A stretch of 64,000 nucleotides of DNA, taken from Dipteris shenzhenensis (lineage: Eukaryota; Polypodiophyta; Polypodiopsida; Gleicheniales). The stretch lies in the NCBI GenBank assembly GCA_047967505.1, contig CM106540.1; one strand, 5' to 3'. The notes under the pieces are model-generated. The model had not been told where the DNA came from, searched no databases, and saw only the letters and a list, made by a program, of their open reading frames with translations. Of this stretch, positions 24,177 through 34,227 are shown piece after piece. Each line of letters starts with the position of its first letter. Position 1 is the first letter of the stretch. The translations under genes and the position numbers were made by a program.

Positions 24177-25430
24177 ATGGCTCCTTCGCACAAATGTTGT
24201 GGAAGTGGAGCGCATGTGGTAGAACGCGCACACATAGCGTCTAGTCTGTGGAACGAGAACCTCCAACACTTGCACGGAGAAATCAATATTCTCTACCATG
24301 CTCTCCAGGCACTATGGAACCTCCAACAGACAACTATGAATGGTGGGAATTATGAAGCACTTCAAGAGATCATCAGCAATGTGCGGGAATTAATCCGCAA
24401 TTTGCAACAGAAGAGGCAAGAATTCCTTGCTGGAGAAATCATGGATGGAAATGTCGGGGAGCATTGAGGCTGGCGTAGATAATTCAATCTGAAGACCGAA
24501 GGAAGAAGGAGTCAAGCAATCTCATAGAATGTTCATTTGAAAGAGAAGGATCTATTGGTAGAAGACTATGCCCAGAAGTTTCGAAATCTAAACCAGAGGC
24601 TAGCCACCACTTAGAGACCCCGACAGAGGAACAATTGGGGGATTACTTCTGCAAAGGGTTAAATAAGGAATTGAGAAGCGCTGTGGCGGGCAGGGATACA
24701 TTGGCAGGAGCCAACAACTTCGACAACATGGTCGCAGCTGCACAACGTGCGGAACGGAGATTTGGTATGACCAAAAGCAAATCAAAGAAGGGGAAAAAGA
24801 AGGATGCAGAGGATTCAAATTCAGACACAGATTCGGACGAAGACTCTAACACCAATAGTGAGGATGATGATGCAGAATCCGAGTCCGAGGAAGATGATTC
24901 GGATGCTTTGGATGATGAGGACATGAAGTCCAAGAGAAAAAGAAAAAAGGAATCCAAGAAGGGAAAGTCCAAGGGAGTTCCAAGTCCACGAAAAAGGCAA
25001 AAGCTTCCTCAGGGGATGAGAAGCTAGAGAAAAAGATAAAAAAGCATTTGAAAAATGTGCGGCTATTAGAAGCCGGTTCATCTGAGAAAGCTAAATGTGA
25101 GTTTTGTCTCAAACAAAATCATGACAGTGCCAATTGCTAGTAGAATCAGAATTATAAGGGGCGGCTGCCTCCTCACATGCAAGCTACTGTAGCAGCGACA
25201 CAACCACCTGCAACCAATCAAGTAGGGGTAAATAAGAATGCTAACCAGATGAGAAGACCAGCATATCAGAATTGGGAAAATAATCCTCGACAAGCCAATA
25301 CAAGTAATGATGCACAAAATTGTACATATTGTGGAAAAGTTGGACACATGCAAGGTCTAGGATGTGAACTTTGCTGTAAACACCGCAATGAGAGGGGCAT
25401 CCCAATTGTTCAATACCAGACATGATCACA
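24177..25430 (+). pseudogene. Gypsy gag with acidic tail and two CCHC knuckles (broken)
   Basis: The frame opens at 24177, and 24540-25020 continues in pieces as a capsid-like tail (YFCKGLNKELRSAVAGRDT). An Asp/Glu/Ser-rich stretch and a Lys-rich basic block follow. Next come two zinc knuckles: CEFCLKQNHDSANC at 25096-25137 (CX2CX4HX4C) and CTYCGKVGHMQGLGC at 25321-25365 (one residue longer than canonical). Stops after the first knuckle (TAG TAG) and elsewhere break the ORF. The role would have been the particle and RNA-packaging protein of the element. Confidence 0.75.
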
Positions 25431-26199
25431 AATGCAAAATCCACCTTGTCCACCACCAACCCATGCCAATGCTGTGATAATACAGCTCGAGCAGAATGGG
25501 GTAAAGGAAGGACCGGGAAAATTGAAGTAGACAGAAGCACAAGAGAAGAAGGTTATGGAGCCAGTATTGGCTGTTTTATGTGATTGCTCAGGATGTAAGC
25601 AGGAGAGTGACATGTCAGAAGGACAAAACGATCCAGCAACACTGGCTGTAACAAAGTCTAAAGGACCAATCCCAAAGGAAGAAAAAGTGCCAATGCTAGA
25701 CAAACGCAAACACCCAATTGATTGGGATGAGTAAAAGAAAGTTTGACATGAGGTTTTTAAAGCCTTGGATAAGGTAAATGTAGATAAAAAGGTTAAGTGG
25801 GCATTGATGGACACCACACAACCCATACCTGCTAAAGTAAAGATGGATGAATCAATACAACCAGGAGAGAATAAAGTACAACCTCAACGTGCAAATCCAA
25901 CAGTGATTGAGGTGGAACCAAAGGAAGATCAGGCTGACCAGCAAAGGGAGCATAGTACAACTTGAGGTATCTGATATGCAAGATGAAAGCCAGAAAGTAG
26001 ACATTCCAAAAAAGAAAGGGGCTTGCAAAAAGGCTTAGCCGAGGAACAAGGTACTTAAGGATTTAGAAAAGGAGGTTACAAAGGAACAAGAAGAATTGTT
26101 TCACAGCATGCTCAAGGCTAAGATTAATATCACATTGGACTAGATTCTTAATCTAGTACTAGAATTCAAAACACAATTGTTGGCTAAGTTGTCAGTTGA

Positions 26200-26790
26200 C
26201 ATGGGGAGCCTAATGGATAAGGCAAAAAAGGAAGAGGGAGAGTCTTTGGAAGTTGACCCAGCTATTAATGTAGCACAGATTGAGGATGTGGATTATACGG
26301 TACCACTTATTCAAGTGGAATATAAGTCATAGATGATACCAAAAGTCCTGTTAGATGGTCGATCGGGTGTGAACATCTTGTCCGAAGACCTTTACAGGAA
26401 ATTTGTCTCAATGAATTAGAACCAGCCCCTTTTCAGGTGAAGATGGAGGACCAAAGAAGGGTCCAACCTTTGGGAATTCTAAGGAATCAGCAGATTGGAG
26501 TTTGCGGATTGACGTTTATGGTCAGTTTTGTGGTCCTAAGATTGGAGGGAGATGAGCAGTCTTATTCGATGCTACTTGGCAGGCCGTGGTTTTGGGTAGC
26601 CAAGATCAAGCAGGATTGGGGGGATGATAGGGTGACCATCAGAAAAGGAAAGAAGAAATTTAAGATGGCAATGGTTCCAAAAGGAGTGTACCAAAAAGGG
26701 TTCAGCCCTTGGCAGCTGAAGGCATTAACATGGTGGTTGAAGTGGAAGATGATGAGGAGGAACTTGTTTACCTTGTCAGCGAGATGGAAG
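26200..26790 (+). pseudogene. Gypsy protease-like domain (broken)
   Basis: The segment VLLDGRSGVNILSEDLYRKF carries the retropepsin-type Asp with an altered DGGSG loop (DGRSG). It is followed in another frame by QRRVQPLGILRNQQIGVCGL and SMLLGRPWFWVAKIKQDWG, typical of the protease-like region of plant gypsy elements. After KKFKMAMVPKG the sequence becomes acidic and then joins integrase, without any reverse transcriptase motif in between. Confidence 0.7.
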
Positions 26791-26799
26791 ACCAACAGA

Positions 26800-26950
26800 T
26801 GCAAACAGAATGCCACACCAACCTGCACTACCTCTAGGTCCTTTCCAGAAATGGGGGCTTGATTTTATGGGTTCTATCAAACCTCCTGCCAAGTATATTG
26901 GGAATAAGTATATCCTAGTGGCTATAGATTACTGTACAAAGTGGGTGGGA
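26800..26950 (+). pseudogene. Gypsy integrase core, first part
   Basis: [16 protein letters not shown], then [16 protein letters not shown], correspond to the start of the rve core with the first catalytic Asp. The zinc finger that should precede it is missing. The match breaks at about 26950 and resumes at 27660. Confidence 0.85.
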
Positions 26951-27656
26951 TCTTGTGCATTATTTTTGGGGATTGAGTTCTTAAAAATCACGGAAAACAA
27001 TCATTTCACACCAAAAGTGTGCTCGGGAGATTCTCAAAGCATTTGGGATAATGGACAGCAAGCTTGTATCTACATCTATGAATGTGAAAGTAAAGCTTGT
27101 ATCCACTTATTGATAGTAGAGAGTATAGAAATCTAGTTAAGAGCTTTTTATTTCTCACTAAGACTAGAGCTGATGTCATGTCCAAAAAATTTCCAACCAC
27201 CCACAAGGGAGTTACTAAAAGAAAGGGATGCATGTACTATACACTATTTTAGTAGCTTACTAGGACATAAAATTGTTATAAATATAATAATTCTTTATTG
27301 CTATCACTCATTGATGTCTAGATCCACTCTAAAAGAGTAATTTAGGGCTTTGAAGGTTCGTATGATGTCACTTAAGCCTTCTACCTTGAAATTAGCATAA
27401 TTATAGTGTAATAAATAATCAAAATAAGGTTTGAATTTATGTTCTACATGATATTAGGTTCCATAAAAAATTATTATACTCCATAATATCATATTAAAGA
27501 TATATACAAAGTATGGTTGAGTTTGGAACTTGTTAGATATGTCAAAAAATGTGCAAAAGATCAATTTGGCCTACTTATCAGCAACCACAAAATTCTAAAT
27601 TGAGTCCATAAATCATAGTAAGCATGATTATAGAACTCTAAAAGCAATCCAAACAT
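26951..27656 (+). mobile_element. Insert with Ty1/copia reverse-transcriptase fragment inside integrase
   Basis: About 700 bp separates the two integrase halves. Around 27017-27190 it encodes, in broken frames, [19 protein letters not shown] and then [18 protein letters not shown]. These match the well-known end of copia reverse transcriptase (F-x-M-x-D/C-K-x-V-S/T-T-P-M, then YR-x-L-V-G-S-L-x-Y-L-T-x-T-R-P-D). The rest is AT-rich and unrecognised. I could not define LTRs or a target duplication. Confidence 0.7.
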
Positions 27657-28350
27657 ATGTGTCATGCAATTGCTTTAAGGGATAATACAGCTGCAAGCAC
27701 AGCTAAGTTTCTATATTATAATATTATGACTAGATTTGGGTGTCCAATTGAGATAGTATCTAATCAAGGAGTTCATTTTCTGAACAAAGTAATGAAAAAG
27801 CTAACAAGTTTACATATGATTGTGCATAAGAAATCAACTACGTATTATCCACAAGCTAATGGTCAAGCTGAAAATTCAAATAAGACATTCAAGAAAATCC
27901 TCAAGAGAACAGCTTTAGAGAATAGAATTGATTGGGACCAGAAGTCACATTCGGTACTATGGGCATTCCGGACAGCATACAAGGTAACTACTGGAATGAT
28001 ACCGTTTTGTTTGGTGTATGGGTGTGAAGTTGTGGTTCCGATGGAGCTCATTGTATCAAGTCTTCGAATAGCGGCGGCTGAATGTAGATTGTCTATAGAA
28101 GAGTCAGTTCATCATAGGATCTAGTAGTTGCTGAAGTTGGAAGAAGATCGGGTTGTTAGTTCATACATTTCAGATGTGATCTAGAAGCGGAGACAAGCAT
28201 GGGTCAATAAATAATGGTCCCTACAAGATTGTTGACGTCTTGGGAGAGGGAACATTCAAATTGGAGGATATGTATGGGGCATTCAAATTGGAGGATATGT
28301 ATGGGAATGCAATTCCGAAACCAGTCAATGGGTATCGGTTGAAACCATAT
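27657..28350 (+). pseudogene. Gypsy integrase core, second part and C-terminal domain
   Basis: The sequence resumes with HAIALRDNTAASTAKFLYYN. The second catalytic Asp is replaced: VSNQGVHFL has Asn (AAT, 27762-27764) where SDxG is expected. The Glu is present in YYPQANGQAENSNKTF (GAA, 27870-27872), and the WAFRTAYK and MIPFCLVYGCE motifs follow. Further on, GEGTFKLEDMYG and GYRLKPYH belong to the C-terminal domain, with a 27-bp tandem duplication at 28254-28307. Catalysis would be lost even without the insertion. Confidence 0.85.
28254..28307 (+). repeat. 2 x 27-bp tandem duplication in the integrase tail
   Basis: A 27-bp unit beginning ATTCAAATTGGAGGATATGT occurs twice in a row, repeating nine residues near FKLEDMYG without changing the frame. 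Confidence 0.9.
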
Positions 28351-28689
28351 CATGCTCCAACACTTTCTGTGGAGGCTGTGGTAGAGGTTTTGGTGGTGCA
28401 TTGCATGGCGGCAAAGTAGTCTTCAGTGGATTGCTTGCACGTCCGAAGATCCGAAGTTCCGAAGTGACGCGAGATTTGAATGCGGAGCTGTGATTCAGGT
28501 TCCGAAGTTCCAAATTTCGAATGTGTTAGTAGTAGTGTCCATACTATTGGCGACGTTTCAAGCGTGCCGGTGATGATTCTGTGTGCCCAAGGCGGGAGAT
28601 TGATGAGACAGTCGGCATGGTTGATTCGTCTAGTCCGATTACTGTCAGTAACATCTCGTCATTATAAGAATTCTCTTCAGTTTGAGTTG

Positions 28690-29053
28690 ACGTGTGTGGG
28701 ATTTAGTTATTTTTGTCCCTTCTAGTATCAGTTTGCTTTGACTTCTATTCAAAGTTGTGTTCAAGCTAGTATTTCCTGGAGGATGTCCATTGTGAGTGTT
28801 GATCCTCATAACGAAGGAGAACTCCCGAGGTCGTGTCCAGAGCTTGATTTGCCATCGACTGCGACAAGTGAACAGATGGCCCCAAAATCGAAAGTAGCAC
28901 CTGTGCGACGTAGCAAGAGAGCAAAAACGGAGGTGAAGCTGCTGGAGGAGGATTTGCGAGATGTTTCAGAGGATTCAGAAACAGAGTCGGATGAACCATC
29001 GAAAAAGCAAACATCGAAGAAGAAACCAATGGTTGAGATTCTGCCGGTTTTTC
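28690..29053 (+). pseudogene. Gypsy post-integrase ORF, first part
   Basis: An open stretch encodes a basic/acidic segment (PVRRSKRAKTEVKLLEEDL, then an SEDSETESDEPSKKQ run). At 29053 it is interrupted by the gag-only element. Joining 29053 to 31689 restores continuous sequence across the insertion. Confidence 0.65.
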
Positions 29054-29342
29054 TATTGGGATATCTCAAGGTGTATGCCTCAGGCACACCTTATGTTTCT
29101 ATGTGTGAGTGCTAGAGGCACAGTTAGGTGCCCACAAGCACAGTTAGGTGGTGGAAGAGCCACATAGGATGATTGAGAGAATCTAGGAGCAGATTGAGGA
29201 GATGATTGTGGAGCTCTAAGATCATCAGTGATGTCAGTGAGCTTGTATGAGGTGCCTACTTAAGGACCTCACTTTTCTTCATTCCATAAGCAAGTATTCT
29301 GATTTTGTGTCCACTCTACTCTTTCCTTTCAGTATTCCAACA
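29054..29342 (+). repeat. 5' LTR of the gag-only element
   Basis: 289 bp, TATTGGGATATC to TATTCCAACA. It is identical to the 3' LTR except an A instead of G at the second base and one A/G difference in the GAGCTCTAAGATC stretch. An AG-rich and CT-rich promoter-like centre is present, but no TATA box was assigned. Confidence 0.92.
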
Positions 29343-29358
29343 TGGTATCAGAGCCCTT
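29343..29358 (+). promoter_or_regulatory. Primer binding site (initiator tRNA-Met)
   Basis: TGGTATCAGAGCCC starts immediately after the LTR. It is complementary to the 3' end of plant initiator tRNA-Met as used by copia elements. Confidence 0.88.
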
Positions 29359-30199
29359 TGATCCCCCTTGAGCCCATTTTTACCACATCATCATCTTCTT
29401 CTTCTTCTTCTTCTTCTCCATTTTCCTCTTTCTTCCCAAAATCTTTGAGAGCTTGGTTCTCCATCTATAAACGGCCATTGCCCAAACCCTCTGAGCTGGA
29501 AACTCCTCTAGTATGGGCAAACTTCCACCTGCAAGCAATTGAAGAAAAAACGTCTGTGGTGGCTGCCATTCTCCAAACAGCGAATTTCTTCTGTTGCTCA
29601 ATACTCCCTACCTGCTCCGCCATTGCCTGAGCCCTCTTAGGAGTAGATGGGCGACCTCAAGACAAAGATTTTGAGCCATTTTTCAGGTCATTTGGTTTAG
29701 TAACGAGGGAGAAATCGTCAAAACTCAGTTTCAGCCTGTAGCAACTCTCCCGGGCAAAAGTGCGCACCATTTCGTCCAACCTCTGTGCTGGACCTTCTCT
29801 GGTATATGAGCTTTCTTTTGCTTCAGAAAGCCCTCTTTTCCTTGCTTTGAAGAGTGAGCTACAAGCCCTCCAAGTTCAGCTTTTCAGTTTTGACAGTTTT
29901 GGACAAGTTTTTGAAGATGATGCTACATAAAATGCTACTCTAGCATTTCTGGTTTTTTGAAGCTTTCAATAACTTCAGTACAAGTGTGGATTCAGTTTTT
30001 TTTTGACTTGCTAGACCTGGTTTTGATTGGAAAGTGTTTATTTCACCCACTTCTATGAAGCATGTAAGAAGAAGCATCATTGTTTGAAATCTAGTCACTA
30101 CTATTTGCTACATCAAGTGCTCATATTTTGGAAGTCTTTCAGTTATTTTTGCCTTGTAAGAGAGATAGACACTGCCCAATATCTGGGTTAGACCCTCTC

Positions 30200-31021
30200 A
30201 TGGCTACCATATTTAATCTTGAGAAGTTCAATGGAAAGGGCTTCCATACATGGCAAATGAAGGTGAAATTTGCATTGATGCGGGAGAACTTATGGGGACT
30301 TGTCAAACCCACTCCTACCGCTTCTTCTACATCCTCCAATGCTGGAGAATCCTCAACACCGACACGACCGGCAAGGGATCCAGCAAGAGAAGAAAAAGCA
30401 TATGGTATAATTGCTCTTGCTCTAGGTGATGATTATATACACCATATCTCTGACTTGGAGTCTCCTTCGGAAGCTTGGCAGAAGCTAGACATGATTTTTG
30501 GTGCAAGCTCTCACATCTCTAAACTATCACTTAAAATCTCTTTCTTTGAATTAAAGATGGCAAGTGATACTACTTTAGCAGCTCATGTCAATTATATGCG
30601 GAGTCTTATGACTCAATTAGCTTCTATCAACTCTCCTGATGATGCTATGGCAGTGTTACTTAAGAGTATGCCTGAAAGTTTTGATCACATTGTTAGCACT
30701 TTGAAGAATCTTCCCAATCCTAACCTTGAAGGCATTATCTCTGCTCTCCAAGAAGAAGAAAGGCATATGGAGCTAAGGAAAGGCAATGACGCTGCTTATG
30801 CTGTAAAAGTCCAGAAGGGCAAGTATACTCCTTGCAATCACTGTGGAAAGACAAATCACCTTTCAAAGGACTGCTTTAAAATTAATCCATGCAAGCACTG
30901 TGGCAAGAACAACCATCATGAGAAGTTTTGCAGAGCCAAAGCAAAGACAGAAAATGCAAATCTACTTACAGTTAATGAGCCTCCACAAGATGAGGCATCC
31001 TTTGAAGATTATGTATTTTAA
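30200..31021 (+). CDS. Copia-type Gag of the gag-only element, 273 aa, intact
   Basis: The first ATG in the frame is at 30200; the frame is open upstream to 30128 only from a TTG. The N-terminal domain (NLEKFNGKGFHTWQMKVKFA, then LWGLV) is of the copia capsid type (DUF4219/UBN2-like). The capsid helices include EAWQKLDMIFG, and two CCHC zinc knuckles close the protein: CNHCGKTNHLSKDC (residues 212-225) and CKHCGKNNHHEKFC (231-244). The usual run-on into protease is absent: the ORF stops at 31021, 373 bp before the 3' LTR. It would form cytoplasmic particles and package the element's RNA. The uninterrupted frame and almost identical LTRs indicate recent activity. Confidence 0.92.
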   Translation: MATIFNLEKFNGKGFHTWQMKVKFALMRENLWGLVKPTPTASSTSSNAGESSTPTRPARDPAREEKAYGIIALALGDDYIHHISDLESPSEAWQKLDMIFGASSHISKLSLKISFFELKMASDTTLAAHVNYMRSLMTQLASINSPDDAMAVLLKSMPESFDHIVSTLKNLPNPNLEGIISALQEEERHMELRKGNDAAYAVKVQKGKYTPCNHCGKTNHLSKDCFKINPCKHCGKNNHHEKFCRAKAKTENANLLTVNEPPQDEASFEDYVF

Positions 31022-31394
31022 ACATCTCTATGTATGCTCCAGATCTCTCTCTTTTATGTCAAGGTACTCAGCCTGGATAGTCCTCCAAAATGAATGAAAT
31101 AAATTATTGTGTTTTGTGTGTTTTGTAAACACCTCTGGTCACCTTATGATGTAGGCCATGTGTATGTTTTGTTCCATGGTACATCCTGTAGACATTGTGT
31201 GCATGTACATGCAGGGGAGATAACCATTGGAAGGTCTTTTTGTATCCCTTTTGTTTACCTTACACCCAAGGGAACCCTTGCTAGCATGAGAACCTAGCCA
31301 TAGATTAATCCTTGACCACCATGAGATGGCATGAGAAACTATGAGACTAGATGTATCCTTGACATAGCCTGAGGCATTCCCTTGAGGGGGGGTT

Positions 31395-31683
31395 TGTTGG
31401 GATATCTCAAGGTGTATGCCTCAGGCACACCTTATGTTTCTATGTGTGAGTGCTAGAGGCACAGTTAGGTGCCCACAAGCACAGTTAGGTGGTGGAAGAG
31501 CCACATAGGATGATTGAGAGAATCTAGGAGCAGATTGAGGAGATGATTGTGGAGCTCTGAGATCATCAGTGATGTCAGTGAGCTTGTATGAGGTGCCTAC
31601 TTAAGGACCTCACTTTTCTTCATTCCATAAGCAAGTATTCTGATTTTGTGTCCACTCTACTCTTTCCTTTCAGTATTCCAACA
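31395..31683 (+). repeat. 3' LTR of the gag-only element
   Basis: 289 bp, TGTTGGGATATC to TATTCCAACA, preceded by the purine tract at 31381-31392 and followed by the TTTTC target duplication. Confidence 0.92.
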
Positions 31684-31688
31684 TTTTC

Positions 31689-33720
31689 AACAATCCAAGG
31701 TATTTCTGAATTTGACATTGAACAAAGCATGGCTGAAGAAGATCAAGTTGTACGAGTTTGCATGCTTACCGTGGGAGTTGTGTAACCCCGAAGTCTTGAG
31801 TCAATTCGAGATATTGCGTGCATAGTGGGAAATTTCTTTGAGAGTTAGAATAACACCAGAGTTGGTAGCTGCAGTTTTTTGTCTGCCATACTATGAGGAA
31901 GAGATTCAGCTAGACAAGTGTTGGGATGATGTGATGATGGTAGAGTTTGGGAATCCTTATTCATCTAAGAATTCCTATATGATAAGCAAAGTACGGGATC
32001 CTATCAGGAAACAATAGCTAGCCTGGTTCGTAGAGCGATTGATTCTGTTAGTTCGCAATGACTATATGGCAAAGGAAAATTATGCCTACTTGGTGGTGAT
32101 AGAGCAAGGGGAGAAGGTGTCATGCGCTACAATGTTGTGCACAAAGCTGTTGCAGGAAATTTCCAGAAAGCAACTTCGCACCCCGAATCAGTTTTCAAGA
32201 ATTGCTCCTTATGTAATCCTTATTCAGTCATGTTACTCCTAAAAAGGAGAGGACTCTGTCTCGCAAGGAGAAGGGCAAGCAGTTGTTTGGAGATGCAAAT
32301 GATATTATCAGTTATACAATTGATGATTTGGTGCAAGCCAAATACACTTATCAGCAGAGCAATCAATCGAGATGGTGACAGGTAAATCACTATCTTCAAC
32401 TTTATGGGAATACACCTATTATTAGCAAGGAGAAGCTGCTGCATAAAGATCAACCAGTTACGAAGTCAAAGATTTTGGTAAGAAAGGGAGCCATGATGGA
32501 TTTAAAGAAAAGACTAGCCATGTCTCAGGACCAGAGTGTAGAGGGTGTAGATGAAATGGATACACCACTTGTCAATAAGAATTCGGTGTCTAGTATTTCA
32601 TTTGAGCAATTCAATCATGCAGTTGAGATTGTACGTAGTTTTGGGAGTCAGATGCAGGTAGCTCAGCATCAAGCTGCTACTGATATTTTTGATCAATAAG
32701 AAGAAAATCGTAAATTGTTACAACAGGTCCAAGAAAGCACTGAGATGCAAAACATCAAACAAGACTTGGCACAATTACAGAAAAATTTTCAGGCTTATAA
32801 AGAGCAGAAGGAAAGTAACAAGTAGAAGCTAATGCAACAGATAGAAAAACAGCAGGCATGCCTTCCTAATGTTACTAAATGGCTAAAAGAGATGCAAGAT
32901 CAATTTTTTAATGTTTTGGAGGTAGTGTCTAAACATAACACAGAGCTACAAACCAATAACCTATGGTTGAAAGCAAGACTGGATGCATTGCAGAATTTAG
33001 AGCAGCAGTTGAAAGACATTGCATATGAGATAGAGGTGGAGGGAGAATTTGTGGCAGCAGATGTTGTGGACAATCTTTAAAATGAGTTGGTAGTAATATC
33101 TCAAGGAGTGTGGGATAATTTAAAAGAAAGGCTGTTTATTTTGGCTCAGCGGCCTTATGAAGCTTTTGCTTTTGAGGAATATATAGCAAATATCTTAAAG
33201 GATAGGTTCAAGAACAGGAAAACCAGATTCAAGAATTACAACAACTGTTGCAGTTCCAGCAACAGCCCAGGCGACATCAGCAACACTTCAGGGTACGAAT
33301 TCGGTCGAAATTTTTTCTAAGCTTTTGTTTGTGCTATATCTTCAGGGTACCTGAAGATATAGCACCAGGGCCAAGTAATCAAAGTAGCGGTCGAGTGGAG
33401 TTGAAGGAAGACTTTCAAGAGGAGTTGGTACAACCATAAGAAATACTTCAAGCTCTTAAAGTTGTTCATGAGTTGACTGGAGGAAACCCAGATACATTGG
33501 TGTTCAATCACCATTCGGAGGATATATTCAATGTAGTGTAAAAGAAAGATGAGGATATGACCAGTATTGATCCAAAGAAATAGGTACAGAATGAACAGGA
33601 ACAATTTGAAGATCAAGTGGAAGACCAGTTTGAAGGGCAGTTTATGGGAGTTCAACATGAAGATCATGAATTAATTCCAACTAGTTCAATCTTAGTAGAC
33701 CATTGTACTGGATCTACTAC
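31689..33720 (+). pseudogene. Gypsy post-integrase coiled-coil ORF, remainder
   Basis: The sequence continues the ORF broken by the gag-only insertion. A globular part (32000-32240) includes WFVERLILLVRNDYMAKENY and YLVVIEQGEKVSCATMLCTK. The part from about 32590 to 33080 is a long coiled coil with Gln/Glu/Leu heptads, for example QQVQESTEMQNIKQDLAQLQ, interrupted by single stops at 32698-32700 and 32824-32826. It ends near 33720, about 70 bp before the 3' LTR. The position between integrase and LTR and the coiled-coil character parallel the other gypsy family at 6380-8890. Product function is unknown. Confidence 0.6.
33331..33365. other. Perfect 16-bp hairpin with 3-nt loop
   Basis: GTGCTATATCTTCAGG, GTA, CCTGAAGATATAGCAC form a perfect inverted repeat. 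The neighbouring phrase CTTCAGGGTAC also occurs about 55 bp upstream (33286-33296), so template switching may have generated it. Confidence 0.9.
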
Positions 33721-33793
33721 AATAGATAAATGAGTGGGTTCAAGTCTCAATAATTTTGTCGCATAAAACTGATTGTTCCACCGGGTGTGCCAG

Positions 33794-34222
33794 TGTGGGC
33801 GAGTGTAGCTCAAACATATTTATGAACTATTCATCTTTAACAATGATATAAGATGTATGGAAAACCTTAATGGGAGTTAGTTGTACAACTGCTGATGAGG
33901 CACATCTGCAAGTTAGTAAGCAACTACCATATGTAGAAAGTTAGTTGTTCGGCTCATATACCTATTATGCAATATTTCGAATGCGAATATGATGTTTCTG
34001 ATCGGACTCTATTTTGTCCAATTTTATGCCTATTCTATATATGCTGTTGTGACAGAAGCATTTGCAATACAAGAAATATGTAGTTGTTTACCTTAATCAA
34101 CTATCTATATTGCACTTGATCTTGAGTTGATGTGTTCTCTTTCGAAAGTTCTGAATGCATTCTTGAAGATGATGTATTTCTACTAACATGTATATTTCGG
34201 GATTTAATCTCTACCTGTTACA
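33794..34222 (+). repeat. 3' LTR of the gypsy element
   Basis: 429 bp, TGTGGGCGAG to CTGTTACA, followed by the CAAAT target duplication (34223-34227). No strong purine tract is visible just upstream. Confidence 0.88.
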
Positions 34223-34227
34223 CAAAT

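Larger units (their letters stand above)
29054..31683 (+). mobile_element. Gag-only LTR retrotransposon (TR-GAG type), young and structurally complete
   Basis: Two 289-bp LTRs (29054-29342 and 31395-31683) differ at only two positions by my reading. They start TGTTGG (TATTGG in the 5' copy) and end CCAACA. The flanks are TTTTC on both sides (29049-29053 and 31684-31688). Directly after the 5' LTR stands TGGTATCAGAGC, the classic plant copia primer site for initiator tRNA-Met. Before the 3' LTR is a purine tract TTGAGGGGGGG. The only ORF is an intact copia-type gag (30200-31021), and there is no protease, integrase or reverse transcriptase. It must borrow a copia pol in trans. It sits inside the post-integrase ORF of the gypsy element, in the same orientation. 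Confidence 0.92.
23496..34222 (+). mobile_element. Ty3/gypsy LTR retrotransposon, internally deleted and carrying nested insertions
   Basis: Two 429-bp LTRs (23496-23924 and 33794-34222) begin TGTGGGCGAG and end CTGTTACA, and both flanks carry CAAAT, a 5-bp target duplication. Between them, in order, are gag with two zinc knuckles, a protease-like segment, an integrase split by a copia fragment, and a coiled-coil ORF interrupted by a gag-only element. Reverse transcriptase and RNase H are absent: the protease tail passes into integrase within about 120 bp. Total length is 10.7 kb, or about 8.1 kb without the 2635 bp added by the gag-only insertion and its duplicated target. Many stops, mostly TAG or TAA, interrupt every reading frame, so the element is not autonomous. 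Confidence 0.85.

Noticed and set aside
29247-29630. 127-codon frame spanning the 5' LTR and leader of the gag-only element
   Set aside because: It runs across LTR and primer site and contains a CTT microsatellite; it is unlike any retroelement protein.
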